A DNA stretch of 64,000 bases. Source: Promineifilum sp. (lineage in GTDB: Bacteria; Chloroflexota; Anaerolineae; Promineifilales; Promineifilaceae). This document shows positions 1 through 7,237 of this stretch, piece after piece (the first letter of the stretch is position 1; each line of letters begins with the position of its first letter). The DNA lies in NCBI GenBank assembly GCA_018058545.1, contig JAGOZU010000003.1, positions 18,515-82,514 of the forward strand. Direction: 5' to 3'. Made by a program: the position numbers and the translations under genes. Below the pieces are notes generated by a model. That model saw nothing but the letters and a program-made list of their open reading frames with translations. It was not told the DNA's origin and made no database searches.

Positions 1-411
1 TTCGCGGACGCAGATGAGGCGATTGCGGGCCGGGTCGAAGATGGCGTCGGCATAGCGCAGCGATACGGCGGGGGTGATGGCTTCGGGCGCGCCGCCTATG
101 GGTTGACGATAGAGCCTCTGGTCGGCGAAATTGGAGAAATAGATGACGCCGTCATGGACGGTGTAATCGCCGCCGCCGTATTCGTGGACGCGCGTGCGGG
201 CATTGAACCCGGCTGGGGTCACGTCCTCTTGTCGCCCGCTCGCCAGGCGGACGATGACGTTGCGGCCGCCTTCGCTGGGGCGTCCTTCGACCCAGTAGAT
301 TGCGTCACCATCGACCCAGGGTTGAGACAGGGAGATGGTCCCGCCCACGAGCAGGTCACTAGTGATGGGTGAATTCCAGGAGCCGTAGGGAGCGATAGCT
401 GGTTTTGACAT
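1..411 (-). CDS. S9 family peptidase (prolyl oligopeptidase type), N-terminal part
   Basis: The gene enters from the left edge; only the first 137 codons are present. ATG at 409-411 begins MSKPAIAPYGSWNSPIT. The visible part carries the motif VHEYGGG and repeated blade-like stretches (GDAIYWVEGRPSEGG, VIYFSNFADQRLY), typical of the beta-propeller half of acylaminoacyl-peptidase/dipeptidyl aminopeptidase-like S9 enzymes. The catalytic alpha/beta-hydrolase half would lie outside the window, so the Ser-Asp-His triad cannot be checked. It starts 37 nt after the stop of the cyclase/ATPase gene on the same strand, so the two may be co-transcribed. Family assignment is from motif knowledge; the substrate is unknown. 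Confidence 0.8.
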   Translation of the reverse strand, partial: MSKPAIAPYGSWNSPITSDLLVGGTISLSQPWVDGDAIYWVEGRPSEGGRNVIVRLASGRQEDVTPAGFNARTRVHEYGGGDYTVHDGVIYFSNFADQRLYRQPIGGAPEAITPAVSLRYADAIFDPARNRLICVRE

Positions 412-448
412 GGGCCAATGATAATCGCCTTTGGCGGCAACGCCAAAG

Positions 449-3400
449 TCAGCGACCGGTGCGCTCCGCCCACAATGACAGGATCTCCCGGTTCCAGGAG
501 ATGTTCCCGAGATAGGACTGGCGCGAGTCGTCGTCGAGAGTTCCGGCCGATGTTTGCAGCTCGTCATGGGCACGCGCCAGAACGGCCGGCGCGCGTGGAT
601 CTCCCGCTTCGTCCAGGACCCGATAAATCGCCAGCAGCATCCGTAATAGCTCCTCAGTCTCCTCCATCCGGCCATCCACCAGAAAGGCCAGGACGGCGTC
701 GGCTTCGGCCACTGCCGCGCCGAGGTTGCCCTCGGCCGCCAGGGCTTGAGCCAGAAAGGCGCGACTCTCGGCCACCAGATGGGGTTGGCCGAGTTCAAGG
801 CGCAGCGCGATGGCCTGTCGCAATAGAACAATGGCTTCTCGCGACCGGCCGCTCCACAGCAAGGCAACGCCGATACCGTTCAGGAGGAAACCCTCCAGTG
901 GTCGGTAACCGGTCGCCCTCGCCCCGCGCAGCCCCTCCTCAAAAAGCTTGAGGGCTTCGTCGCTTTGATTCAGACAGATCATGACCCCGCCCAGGTTGAG
1001 CAGATTGATGTCTACTCCGGCCTGGTCGTTGATGTCACGAGCGACCTTGATGGACTCCTCAAACAGGCCCCGGGCGAGGTCGTATTTGCCCAGCAGGTTG
1101 GCCTGGACGCCCATGTTTCCCAGGACGACTCCCTCGCCCGCGCGATCGCCGATGGCTCGAGCGATGATAAGGGAATCGGCGAAATATTGCGCGCTGGCCT
1201 TAAAATCGCAGCGGGCTTGCGTGGCCACGCCGAGGCTGTTGAGGGCGCGTCGCTCGCCCAGACGGTCGCCCAGCTCCCGAGCGATGTCCAACGCCTGGTG
1301 ATAGCGGTATTGCTGGGTGGAAAAATCGCCTTGCTCCTCGGCTATGACGCCCAGCGCCCGCACGGCTTCCATCTGGACGCGACGGGCCTGAACCGAATCC
1401 GCCAGCTCCAGAGCTTGCTCCAGATATCCGCGGGCCTCGTCGAAATCGCCCAGAAACATGGTTGCGTTGCCTCGATGCAACAAAGCCTGGGCCTGCAAGG
1501 GGATATCGCCCGCTTCCTCGGCCAGTTTCAGGCCCTCGGCACTGAGTGACGCGGCTTGTTCATAGGCGCCGGTGATATGAAAGGTGTGAACGCACTCGAT
1601 GGTCACCTCCGCCCGACGATATAAATCGCCCGACGATTTGGCTATCTGCTCCATCTCGGCCAGATCGGCCATTTCCGGCTCGCGCTCGCCCAACAGGTGA
1701 TAAGTCTGCCGGCGAAGTTTGAGCAATTCATACCGTTCGGGATCGTCCTTGGCGATTAGCTCCAGGGCGCGGCTGAGGGCGCGAATCGCTTCCGGGGCGG
1801 CATGGCGAACCACGGCCCCGCGCCCCGCTCGCGCTTGCCATTGGGCCTCGTTGCGGGCGTCCTCGGCCAAGGCGAAATGGGCGGCGATCTGACCGGCATA
1901 TTCATCGACCCGAGAGCCGCCGGCCCTGATCAGCCATTCGGCAGCGAGACGATGATAATCGCGTCGCAAAAGCCGCAGGATGCTTTCATAGGTGACGTCC
2001 CGCAGGAGGGCGTGCTGGAAGACGAACTCGTTCGTGCCCTCGAAGGCCGTCTCTTCCCGCCGGTAGACCAGCTCGCGTTGCCTCAAGGTGGGCCACAGCG
2101 CGGCGAAGGTCTCCTCGACGTCCGACGCCTGGTCGATGTAGTCCACGGCCGCATCCCAGAAATGCCGGCCGATGACCGAGGCGTGCTGCAGGGCGGCCCG
2201 TTCGGCCGTGGGCAGGCTATCCAGGCGAGCCTGGAGCACGCCTGTCAACGTCGCCGGCACATGAACGGCGGTGAGTTTCCCCGACCGAATGGCCCAGTGT
2301 TCATCAACGACAACGATGACGCCTTCGTCAAAGAGCATCTTGATCAGCTCCTCGACGTAGTAGGGGTTGCCTTCGGCGCGGCCGGTGATCATCTCCCGAA
2401 GCTGGTCGGGAACGCGCTCCGCCTTTTGCAGAATTTCGGCCACCAGTTCGTCGCTGGCCCGGGCGTCGAGAAAGGACAGGTCGATTCGCCGGTGATAGGG
2501 GCGGTCACTCATCCAGTCGGGATGGCGTTCGAAGAGGGTGGGGCGCGCCGTGCCCAGGAACATCGCCGGCCGCTCGGCAAGGGCCGTGGACAGCGAGGCG
2601 ATGGCGTCGAGAGAGCTGGTATCGGCCCAATGCAGATCTTCCAGAAGAAGTAAAACGGGACTGCGGTCGGCCGCGGCTTTGAAAAAGGCCGACATATAGA
2701 ATAACGCCTGGTTGTGCAACTGGTGGATATCATCGGTGAGAGACCGAACCGATGCGTCGTCGCTGAAATCATAACCCAGCAAGTGGCCGACGATATGGGC
2801 CTTGCGGGTCGTTTCCTCATCGTGGCCCAGCACGCCATGGAAGACGGCGACCAGCTTGTCGCGTACAACCTGGGCCGGGTCGTCGTCGAGGATGCCGGCG
2901 CGGAAGACAAAGATGCTGCGCAACAAGCCATAGGGCAGGTTTTGCGTCTCCAGCCAGGCGCGGCCGCGGAACAACTGGGTCGAGGCAGGGTCCAGGTCGA
3001 CCCAGTGTTCGAACTCGAAGAGCAGGCGAGACTTGCCCAGCCCCGCCTCGCCGACGATGATGGCCGACACCCGGTCGCGCTTGTCGAGCATCTGCTGAAA
3101 CAGCCCCTGGAGCACAGCCAGTTCAGCGTCGCGGCCGATCATCCGCGTATCGACTCCCTCCACGCCGCGGCGCCGGGTGCGGAAGGAACGCGCTTTGCGA
3201 CGCAGTACGCGATAGACCGGCACGGGTTCGGCGAAGCCCTTGGCCTGAATCGGGTCAAGCGGCTGGAAGTCAAACACGCCGCGAATGTGCCGGTAGGTAT
3301 GGTGGGAGATGAGGATCGTGCCCGGTTTGGCGGCGCTCTCCAGGCGGGCGGCCAGGTTGACCGGCAAACCGGTCACGGCGTCCTCGCCCTCCGTGCCGCC

Positions 3401-3889
3401 GCCGATCAGCACCACGCCGGTATCGATGCCGACGCGAACCTGAAACCCGGGCAGGCCTCGCTCGGTTTCCAGTTCGGCGGCGATGACGGCGGCCGTTTCC
3501 AGGATTTCCAGCGCCGCCAGCACCGCGTGGTCGGGATCGTGTTCCTGGGCCACGGGCAGACCGAAAATGGCCTTGTAGCCGTCGCCCTGATAGCGGACGA
3601 TGCGGCCGCCGCACCGTTCGACAGGCGCGGCCAGTCGCTTCAAAGCCCCGTCGATGAGGTCCATGATCTCTTCCGGGTCGCGACCCTGGATCAGGGTCGT
3701 GTGGTTGGCCAGATCGATGAAGAGGAGAGTGGCCTGGGCGCGGCGGGATTCGGGGGCGGTCGGGGGAGTCAGCGTGGCCAATTGAGCGCGCAAGGCGGCT
3801 ATCGTGGCGTCGATGATGGCGTCGTCAATGGTTCCGCGCAAGCTTTCCTGCACGGCGATAGCCTGTTCAAGTTGCGTTCGGTCGACCAT
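449..3889 (-). CDS. Class III nucleotide cyclase + AAA ATPase + TPR signalling protein
   Basis: About 1146 residues in three modules. Residues ~50-215 form a class III adenylate/guanylate cyclase domain: metal-binding Asp59 (LLFIDLANHT) and Asp103 (YQGDGYKAIFG) are present, as are the transition-state Asn178/Arg182 (VNLAARLE). Residues ~250-660 form an AAA_16/STAND-like ATPase with Walker A GEAGLGKS (280-287) and Walker B LLLLEDLHWAD (~413-423). The rest is a long TPR array ending in a short tail. Such proteins are thought to couple ligand or partner sensing through TPRs to cyclic-nucleotide synthesis. The position usually held by the adenine-selecting Lys reads Arg (IVRYQGD), so base preference is uncertain. 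ATG 3889 is preferred, with GGGGTG just upstream; GTG 3895 is an alternative. The S9 peptidase gene follows directly. Confidence 0.85.
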   Translation of the reverse strand: MVDRTQLEQAIAVQESLRGTIDDAIIDATIAALRAQLATLTPPTAPESRRAQATLLFIDLANHTTLIQGRDPEEIMDLIDGALKRLAAPVERCGGRIVRYQGDGYKAIFGLPVAQEHDPDHAVLAALEILETAAVIAAELETERGLPGFQVRVGIDTGVVLIGGGTEGEDAVTGLPVNLAARLESAAKPGTILISHHTYRHIRGVFDFQPLDPIQAKGFAEPVPVYRVLRRKARSFRTRRRGVEGVDTRMIGRDAELAVLQGLFQQMLDKRDRVSAIIVGEAGLGKSRLLFEFEHWVDLDPASTQLFRGRAWLETQNLPYGLLRSIFVFRAGILDDDPAQVVRDKLVAVFHGVLGHDEETTRKAHIVGHLLGYDFSDDASVRSLTDDIHQLHNQALFYMSAFFKAAADRSPVLLLLEDLHWADTSSLDAIASLSTALAERPAMFLGTARPTLFERHPDWMSDRPYHRRIDLSFLDARASDELVAEILQKAERVPDQLREMITGRAEGNPYYVEELIKMLFDEGVIVVVDEHWAIRSGKLTAVHVPATLTGVLQARLDSLPTAERAALQHASVIGRHFWDAAVDYIDQASDVEETFAALWPTLRQRELVYRREETAFEGTNEFVFQHALLRDVTYESILRLLRRDYHRLAAEWLIRAGGSRVDEYAGQIAAHFALAEDARNEAQWQARAGRGAVVRHAAPEAIRALSRALELIAKDDPERYELLKLRRQTYHLLGEREPEMADLAEMEQIAKSSGDLYRRAEVTIECVHTFHITGAYEQAASLSAEGLKLAEEAGDIPLQAQALLHRGNATMFLGDFDEARGYLEQALELADSVQARRVQMEAVRALGVIAEEQGDFSTQQYRYHQALDIARELGDRLGERRALNSLGVATQARCDFKASAQYFADSLIIARAIGDRAGEGVVLGNMGVQANLLGKYDLARGLFEESIKVARDINDQAGVDINLLNLGGVMICLNQSDEALKLFEEGLRGARATGYRPLEGFLLNGIGVALLWSGRSREAIVLLRQAIALRLELGQPHLVAESRAFLAQALAAEGNLGAAVAEADAVLAFLVDGRMEETEELLRMLLAIYRVLDEAGDPRAPAVLARAHDELQTSAGTLDDDSRQSYLGNISWNREILSLWAERTGR

Positions 3890-3990
3890 GTACACCCCGT
3901 ATGTCTCTGCGGATTGCGGGGAGATGATACCACAGGTCGTGCGCCCGGATTAGTGTCGATCAAGGATCGGCGGGCGGGCTATTGCATATT

Positions 3991-4114
3991 TACAAATCAA
4001 TCAAGGATGTGCCGTAGGGGTCAGGCAACCGGGCAATTATCTGCATGGAAACGCGCGACCTCCAAACCCGGTTGCCTGACCCTTCTGAGAAGCCCTATAC
4101 CGCATTAATTTGTA
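3991..4114. repeat. MITE-like palindromic element, copy A
   Basis: A 124-bp element with near-perfect terminal inverted repeats (TACAAATCAAT at 3991-4001 against ATTAATTTGTA at 4104-4114, one mismatch). An internal perfect 16-bp inverted repeat lies at 4018-4033 and 4067-4082 (GGGTCAGGCAACCGGG and its complement). A second, longer copy lies at 19910-20101 with the same ends, the same TIR-adjacent text (CAAGGATGTGCCGTA) and the same inner palindrome. It occupies most of the 319-bp gap between the 3' end of gdhA and the start of the cyclase gene. No ORF is visible inside and no clear target-site duplication is seen. Confidence 0.8.
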
Positions 4115-4171
4115 ACAGTCCAAAAGCCTCATGGCCGTTGGGGAACGGCCGCGTGGCGATGGTTTGTTAAC

Positions 4172-4200
4172 CCGGGGGCGGGTTTGAGGCCCGCCCCCGG
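4172..4200 (-). terminator. GC-rich hairpin after gdhA, probable terminator without T-run
   Basis: An 11-bp perfect stem (4172-4182 with 4190-4200, CCGGGGGCGGG type) and 7-nt loop begin 9 nt beyond the glutamate dehydrogenase stop codon. There is no T-tract after it on the minus strand, so it is either an unusual intrinsic terminator or a 3'-end-stabilising hairpin. Confidence 0.5.
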
Positions 4201-4208
4201 CATAATCA

Positions 4209-5459
4209 TTAGACCCAACCGCGGGCGCGGACGGCCTCGGCCACGCGATTGACGGCCACCAGGTAGGCGGCCATGCGCGTCTCGACGCCCCGCTCCTCGG
4301 CCATGTTGTGCACGGCGTGGAAGGCGGTGGTCATCTTCTGGTCCAGGCGCTCCTGCACCAGCTCCTCGGTCCAGTAGTAGCCGTAGGAGTTCTGCACCAT
4401 CTCGAAGTAGGAGACGGAGACGCCGCCGGCGTTGCACAGGAAGTCGGGGATGATGTAGATACCCTTTTCCTTCATAATCCGGTCGGCTTCCGGCGTCGTC
4501 GGGCCGTTGGCCAGCTCGGCCACGATCTTGGCCTGGATGCGGTCGGCGTTGGCGCCGGTGAGCTGGTTCTCGATGGCGGCGGGGATGAGGATATCGACCG
4601 GCATCTCCAGCAATTGGGCGTTGCTGATCTCTTCGCTGCCCGGTGTGCCGCCGACCTTGCCGGTGCGACGCATCTGGGCGCTGACGACGGCCGGGTCGAA
4701 GCCGTCGGGATTATAGATGGCTCCGAATTCGTCGCTGAGGGCGATGACCTTCAGGCCGAACAGGTCGTGGGCCAGCTTGTGGGCGAAACTGCCGACATTG
4801 CCGTAACCCTGGATGGCCGCCGTGGCCCCTTTCAGGTTCATGCCGAGGAGCTTGGCGGCCTCGCGGATGGTCACCATGCCGCCCATGGCCGTCGCCGGGG
4901 TGCGCCCGGCCGAGCCGCCGAGCAGGATCGGCTTGCCGGTGATGACGCCCGGCTCGTGGATGCCGTGGATGGTCTCGTACTCGTCCAGCATCCAGGACAT
5001 GATCTGCGGGTTGGAGCCTACGTCGGGGGCGGGCACGTCCTGCTTCAATCCGACGAAGCGGGCCACACCGCGCATGTAGCCGCGGCTCAGGCGCTCCAGT
5101 TCACCGGCCGACAGGTTGCGCGGATTGCAGACCACGCCGCCTTTGCCGCCGCCCAAGGGCACGTCGCAAACGGCCGTCTTCCATGTCATCCAGGCGGCCA
5201 GGGCGCGGACGGTGTCGATGGTTTCGTCGGGATGGAAGCGGATGCCGCCCTTGGCCGGGCCGCGAGCGTCGTTGTACTGCACGCGGAAAGCCCTGAACGT
5301 TTCCGTGTGGCCGTCATCCATGCGCACGGGGATGCTGAAGTGAAACTCGCGCATCGGCTCGCGCAGGAATGCGTGCATGTCGGCATCGAGTTGAAGGATG
5401 CCGGCCGCCTTGTCCAATTGGGCTTGGGCAATTGCAAACGGATTCAAATTTTCAGACAT
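4209..5459 (-). CDS. gdhA: Glu/Leu/Phe/Val dehydrogenase (glutamate dehydrogenase)
   Basis: A 416-residue protein of normal family length that interconverts glutamate and 2-oxoglutarate plus ammonia using NAD(P). The substrate-binding region GPAKGGIRFHP, the catalytic-lysine motif PLGGGKGGV (Lys106) and the downstream PAPDVGSNPQIMSWMLDEY are intact. The Rossmann dinucleotide site reads GYGNVGSFAHK. ATG 5459 is chosen because it follows AGGAG with good spacing and gives the usual N-terminus MSENLNPF; an in-frame upstream extension has no ribosome-binding site. The gene appears monocistronic, bracketed by hairpins at 4172-4200 and 5521-5553. Coenzyme preference cannot be judged from the sequence. 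Confidence 0.93.
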   Translation of the reverse strand: MSENLNPFAIAQAQLDKAAGILQLDADMHAFLREPMREFHFSIPVRMDDGHTETFRAFRVQYNDARGPAKGGIRFHPDETIDTVRALAAWMTWKTAVCDVPLGGGKGGVVCNPRNLSAGELERLSRGYMRGVARFVGLKQDVPAPDVGSNPQIMSWMLDEYETIHGIHEPGVITGKPILLGGSAGRTPATAMGGMVTIREAAKLLGMNLKGATAAIQGYGNVGSFAHKLAHDLFGLKVIALSDEFGAIYNPDGFDPAVVSAQMRRTGKVGGTPGSEEISNAQLLEMPVDILIPAAIENQLTGANADRIQAKIVAELANGPTTPEADRIMKEKGIYIIPDFLCNAGGVSVSYFEMVQNSYGYYWTEELVQERLDQKMTTAFHAVHNMAEERGVETRMAAYLVAVNRVAEAVRARGWV

Positions 5460-5520
5460 GATTGGTTCAAATCTCCTGTAGGAAATAGTGGTGGTTTCTT
5501 GTTTCAACAGACACTGCAAC

Positions 5521-5553
5521 TAAAATCGCCAGACACCGACGGTCCCTGGCGAT
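5521..5553 (-). terminator. Intrinsic terminator downstream of the GH13 gene
   Basis: ATCGCCAG arms pair with CTGGCGAT (13-bp inverted repeat, one mismatch) around a short loop. On the minus strand the stem is followed by TTTTA. It sits between the stop of the GH13 gene (5600) and the gdhA ribosome-binding site. Confidence 0.65.
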
Positions 5554-5599
5554 AATCCATTCAGATCGTAATGTGCGCGGCACGGCCGACCATGCCGGA

Positions 5600-7117
5600 T
5601 CAGCGAACGGCGAAAAAGTGACGTCCCCACGGGGCCAGCTCGACAAACAGGCCCATGTTCAATACTTCGTCGCCGTTCCATTCGTAGGTTGTGTCGTCCA
5701 TGACATCGACGAACAACCAGTTCTGCCCGGCCAGATCGGGCCACGGCAGCTGCACTCGCGCCTGGGATGTGGTGGACGACAGATTGACTACGATCACACG
5801 GCGCTCGTCGCCCGCCTGCCAGCACCACGCCACCAGATTATTATAGCTCTTATTATCGGGCCAACCATTTAATGCGCACAGCAACCACCGCCCTTCGCGA
5901 AGCGCCGGGCTTTGGATCTCGTTGGTCAGCCGGCGATAGAAGGCCAGCAGGGCGCGGTCGGGCGGTTCGTCGGGGCGGCGGGTCAGAAAGACGGGGATCT
6001 GGGTTTTGTAGCCCTCAAATTGACCCTGATAGAACAGCTTGGCGCCGGGCAGAGTATAGGCGGCGATGGCTGCCGCCAGCGCTCGCCCGGCCCGGAATAC
6101 GGCCGCGGCGCGAGGTTCGTCGTGGTTTTCGATGAACCGCACCAGCCGTTGCTGATAGGATACGTCGGCCAGCAGATGTCCGCGCACCGCGGCGGCCGTC
6201 TCATGGGCCAGCCGGTCGTAGAGTCGCTTGTCGTAGCAGAAGTCGAACCCTTGCTGCTGCATCTCCCATTCCATATCCCAGTAGACTTCGGCGATGAAGC
6301 GAAAGTCGGGATAGCGCTCATGCACGGCGGGGATGATCTCGCGCCAATACTCCTCTTCCGGCGGCGAACCGGCGCGCGCGCCCCAGGTCTTGCCGAATGT
6401 GGCCGTGGTCATCAGCATGGCCATGTCGCAGCGCACGCCGTCGGCCTGGTCGGCTATCTCGCGCAGCGTGTCCACAGCCGCGCTGCGCAAGCCGGGATGA
6501 AAGCCGTTGAGCTGGGCCACATCGGGCCAGGCCGCGAGGTTTGGATCGCGGCCGTTGGCAATGACCTGCCCATTGGCCTCGAAGAACTCTTTAGGCGCGG
6601 TGGCCAGGTCGTCGGCCGTCCCGTGGATGAAGTACTCGGGGTGACTGTCCAGCCAGGGGTGGTCGGGGGCGACGTGGTTGGGCACGAAGTCGAGGATGAG
6701 GCCCATGCCGCGCTCGGCCAGTTTGGCCCGCGCCCGGGCCAGTCCCTTGCGGCCGCCGAGCGCCTTGTCGACCTTGTAGTTGCGGATGCAATAGGGCGAA
6801 CCGGCGATATCTTCCGGTTTGGCATCGGGCAGGGTGGAGAGGATCGCTTGCTTGCGCCCCTCATCTTCCAGAGCCATCGCCAACCCGACGGGGCTGAGTT
6901 CCCAGACGCCCATCAGCCAGACAGCGTCGAAGCGGAAACCGGCCATGGTATCCCAGACGTCATCGGGGACGTTGGCCAGGGTGATCGGTCGGGCGTATTG
7001 TCGGGTCAATTCACGGAGCCAGAGCCGGGTGTTGATCTCGTAGATCATCGGTCGTGGCGACAAGGCGATGCCAATCGCCTTACGATCTGCATTCGCGGGC
7101 TGAGCGGTTGGCGACAT
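5600..7117 (-). CDS. GH13 alpha-amylase family protein
   Basis: A 505-residue TIM-barrel enzyme acting on alpha-glucosidic bonds. The four GH13 regions are recognisable: region I LILDFVPNHVAPDHPW, region II GVRCDMAM with nucleophile Asp231, region III FIAEVYW with acid/base Glu277, and region IV FIENHDEP with His332-Asp333. The C-terminus looks like a beta-sandwich domain. There is no signal peptide, so the enzyme is predicted cytoplasmic and probably works on glycogen, trehalose or maltosyl derivatives; the exact specificity is not evident. ATG 7117 is preceded by AGGAG at good spacing. It is a single-gene unit with its own terminator. Confidence 0.88.
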   Translation of the reverse strand: MSPTAQPANADRKAIGIALSPRPMIYEINTRLWLRELTRQYARPITLANVPDDVWDTMAGFRFDAVWLMGVWELSPVGLAMALEDEGRKQAILSTLPDAKPEDIAGSPYCIRNYKVDKALGGRKGLARARAKLAERGMGLILDFVPNHVAPDHPWLDSHPEYFIHGTADDLATAPKEFFEANGQVIANGRDPNLAAWPDVAQLNGFHPGLRSAAVDTLREIADQADGVRCDMAMLMTTATFGKTWGARAGSPPEEEYWREIIPAVHERYPDFRFIAEVYWDMEWEMQQQGFDFCYDKRLYDRLAHETAAAVRGHLLADVSYQQRLVRFIENHDEPRAAAVFRAGRALAAAIAAYTLPGAKLFYQGQFEGYKTQIPVFLTRRPDEPPDRALLAFYRRLTNEIQSPALREGRWLLCALNGWPDNKSYNNLVAWCWQAGDERRVIVVNLSSTTSQARVQLPWPDLAGQNWLFVDVMDDTTYEWNGDEVLNMGLFVELAPWGRHFFAVR

Positions 7118-7200
7118 GATGGGCGCTCCTCATGAATACTGTTAATTTTGGCTCATGAGCGATGATAATGCAACCCCGCAGGGTTTTCAGCGGGGCGATG

Positions 7201-7229
7201 AAAAAGCCCGCGTCACGAATGGCGCGGGC
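7201..7229 (-). terminator. Intrinsic terminator of the phosphodiesterase gene
   Basis: A GCCCGCG/CGCGGGC stem (7206-7212 with 7223-7229) is followed on the minus strand by TTTTT, just after the stop codon at 7238. Confidence 0.75.
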
Positions 7230-7237
7230 CAGGCGAG

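Noticed and set aside
418..4108. Long open frames on the plus strand opposite the cyclase gene (for example 1802-2653 and 2714-4108)
   Set aside because: These are antisense shadows caused by high GC and codon bias; they lack ribosome-binding sites and recognisable domains, while the minus-strand frame encodes a clear multidomain protein.
3991..4114. Repeat copy A as a simple bidirectional terminator
   Set aside because: The conserved ends, shared non-palindromic text and second copy elsewhere show it is a defined element, although its hairpins might also affect transcription.
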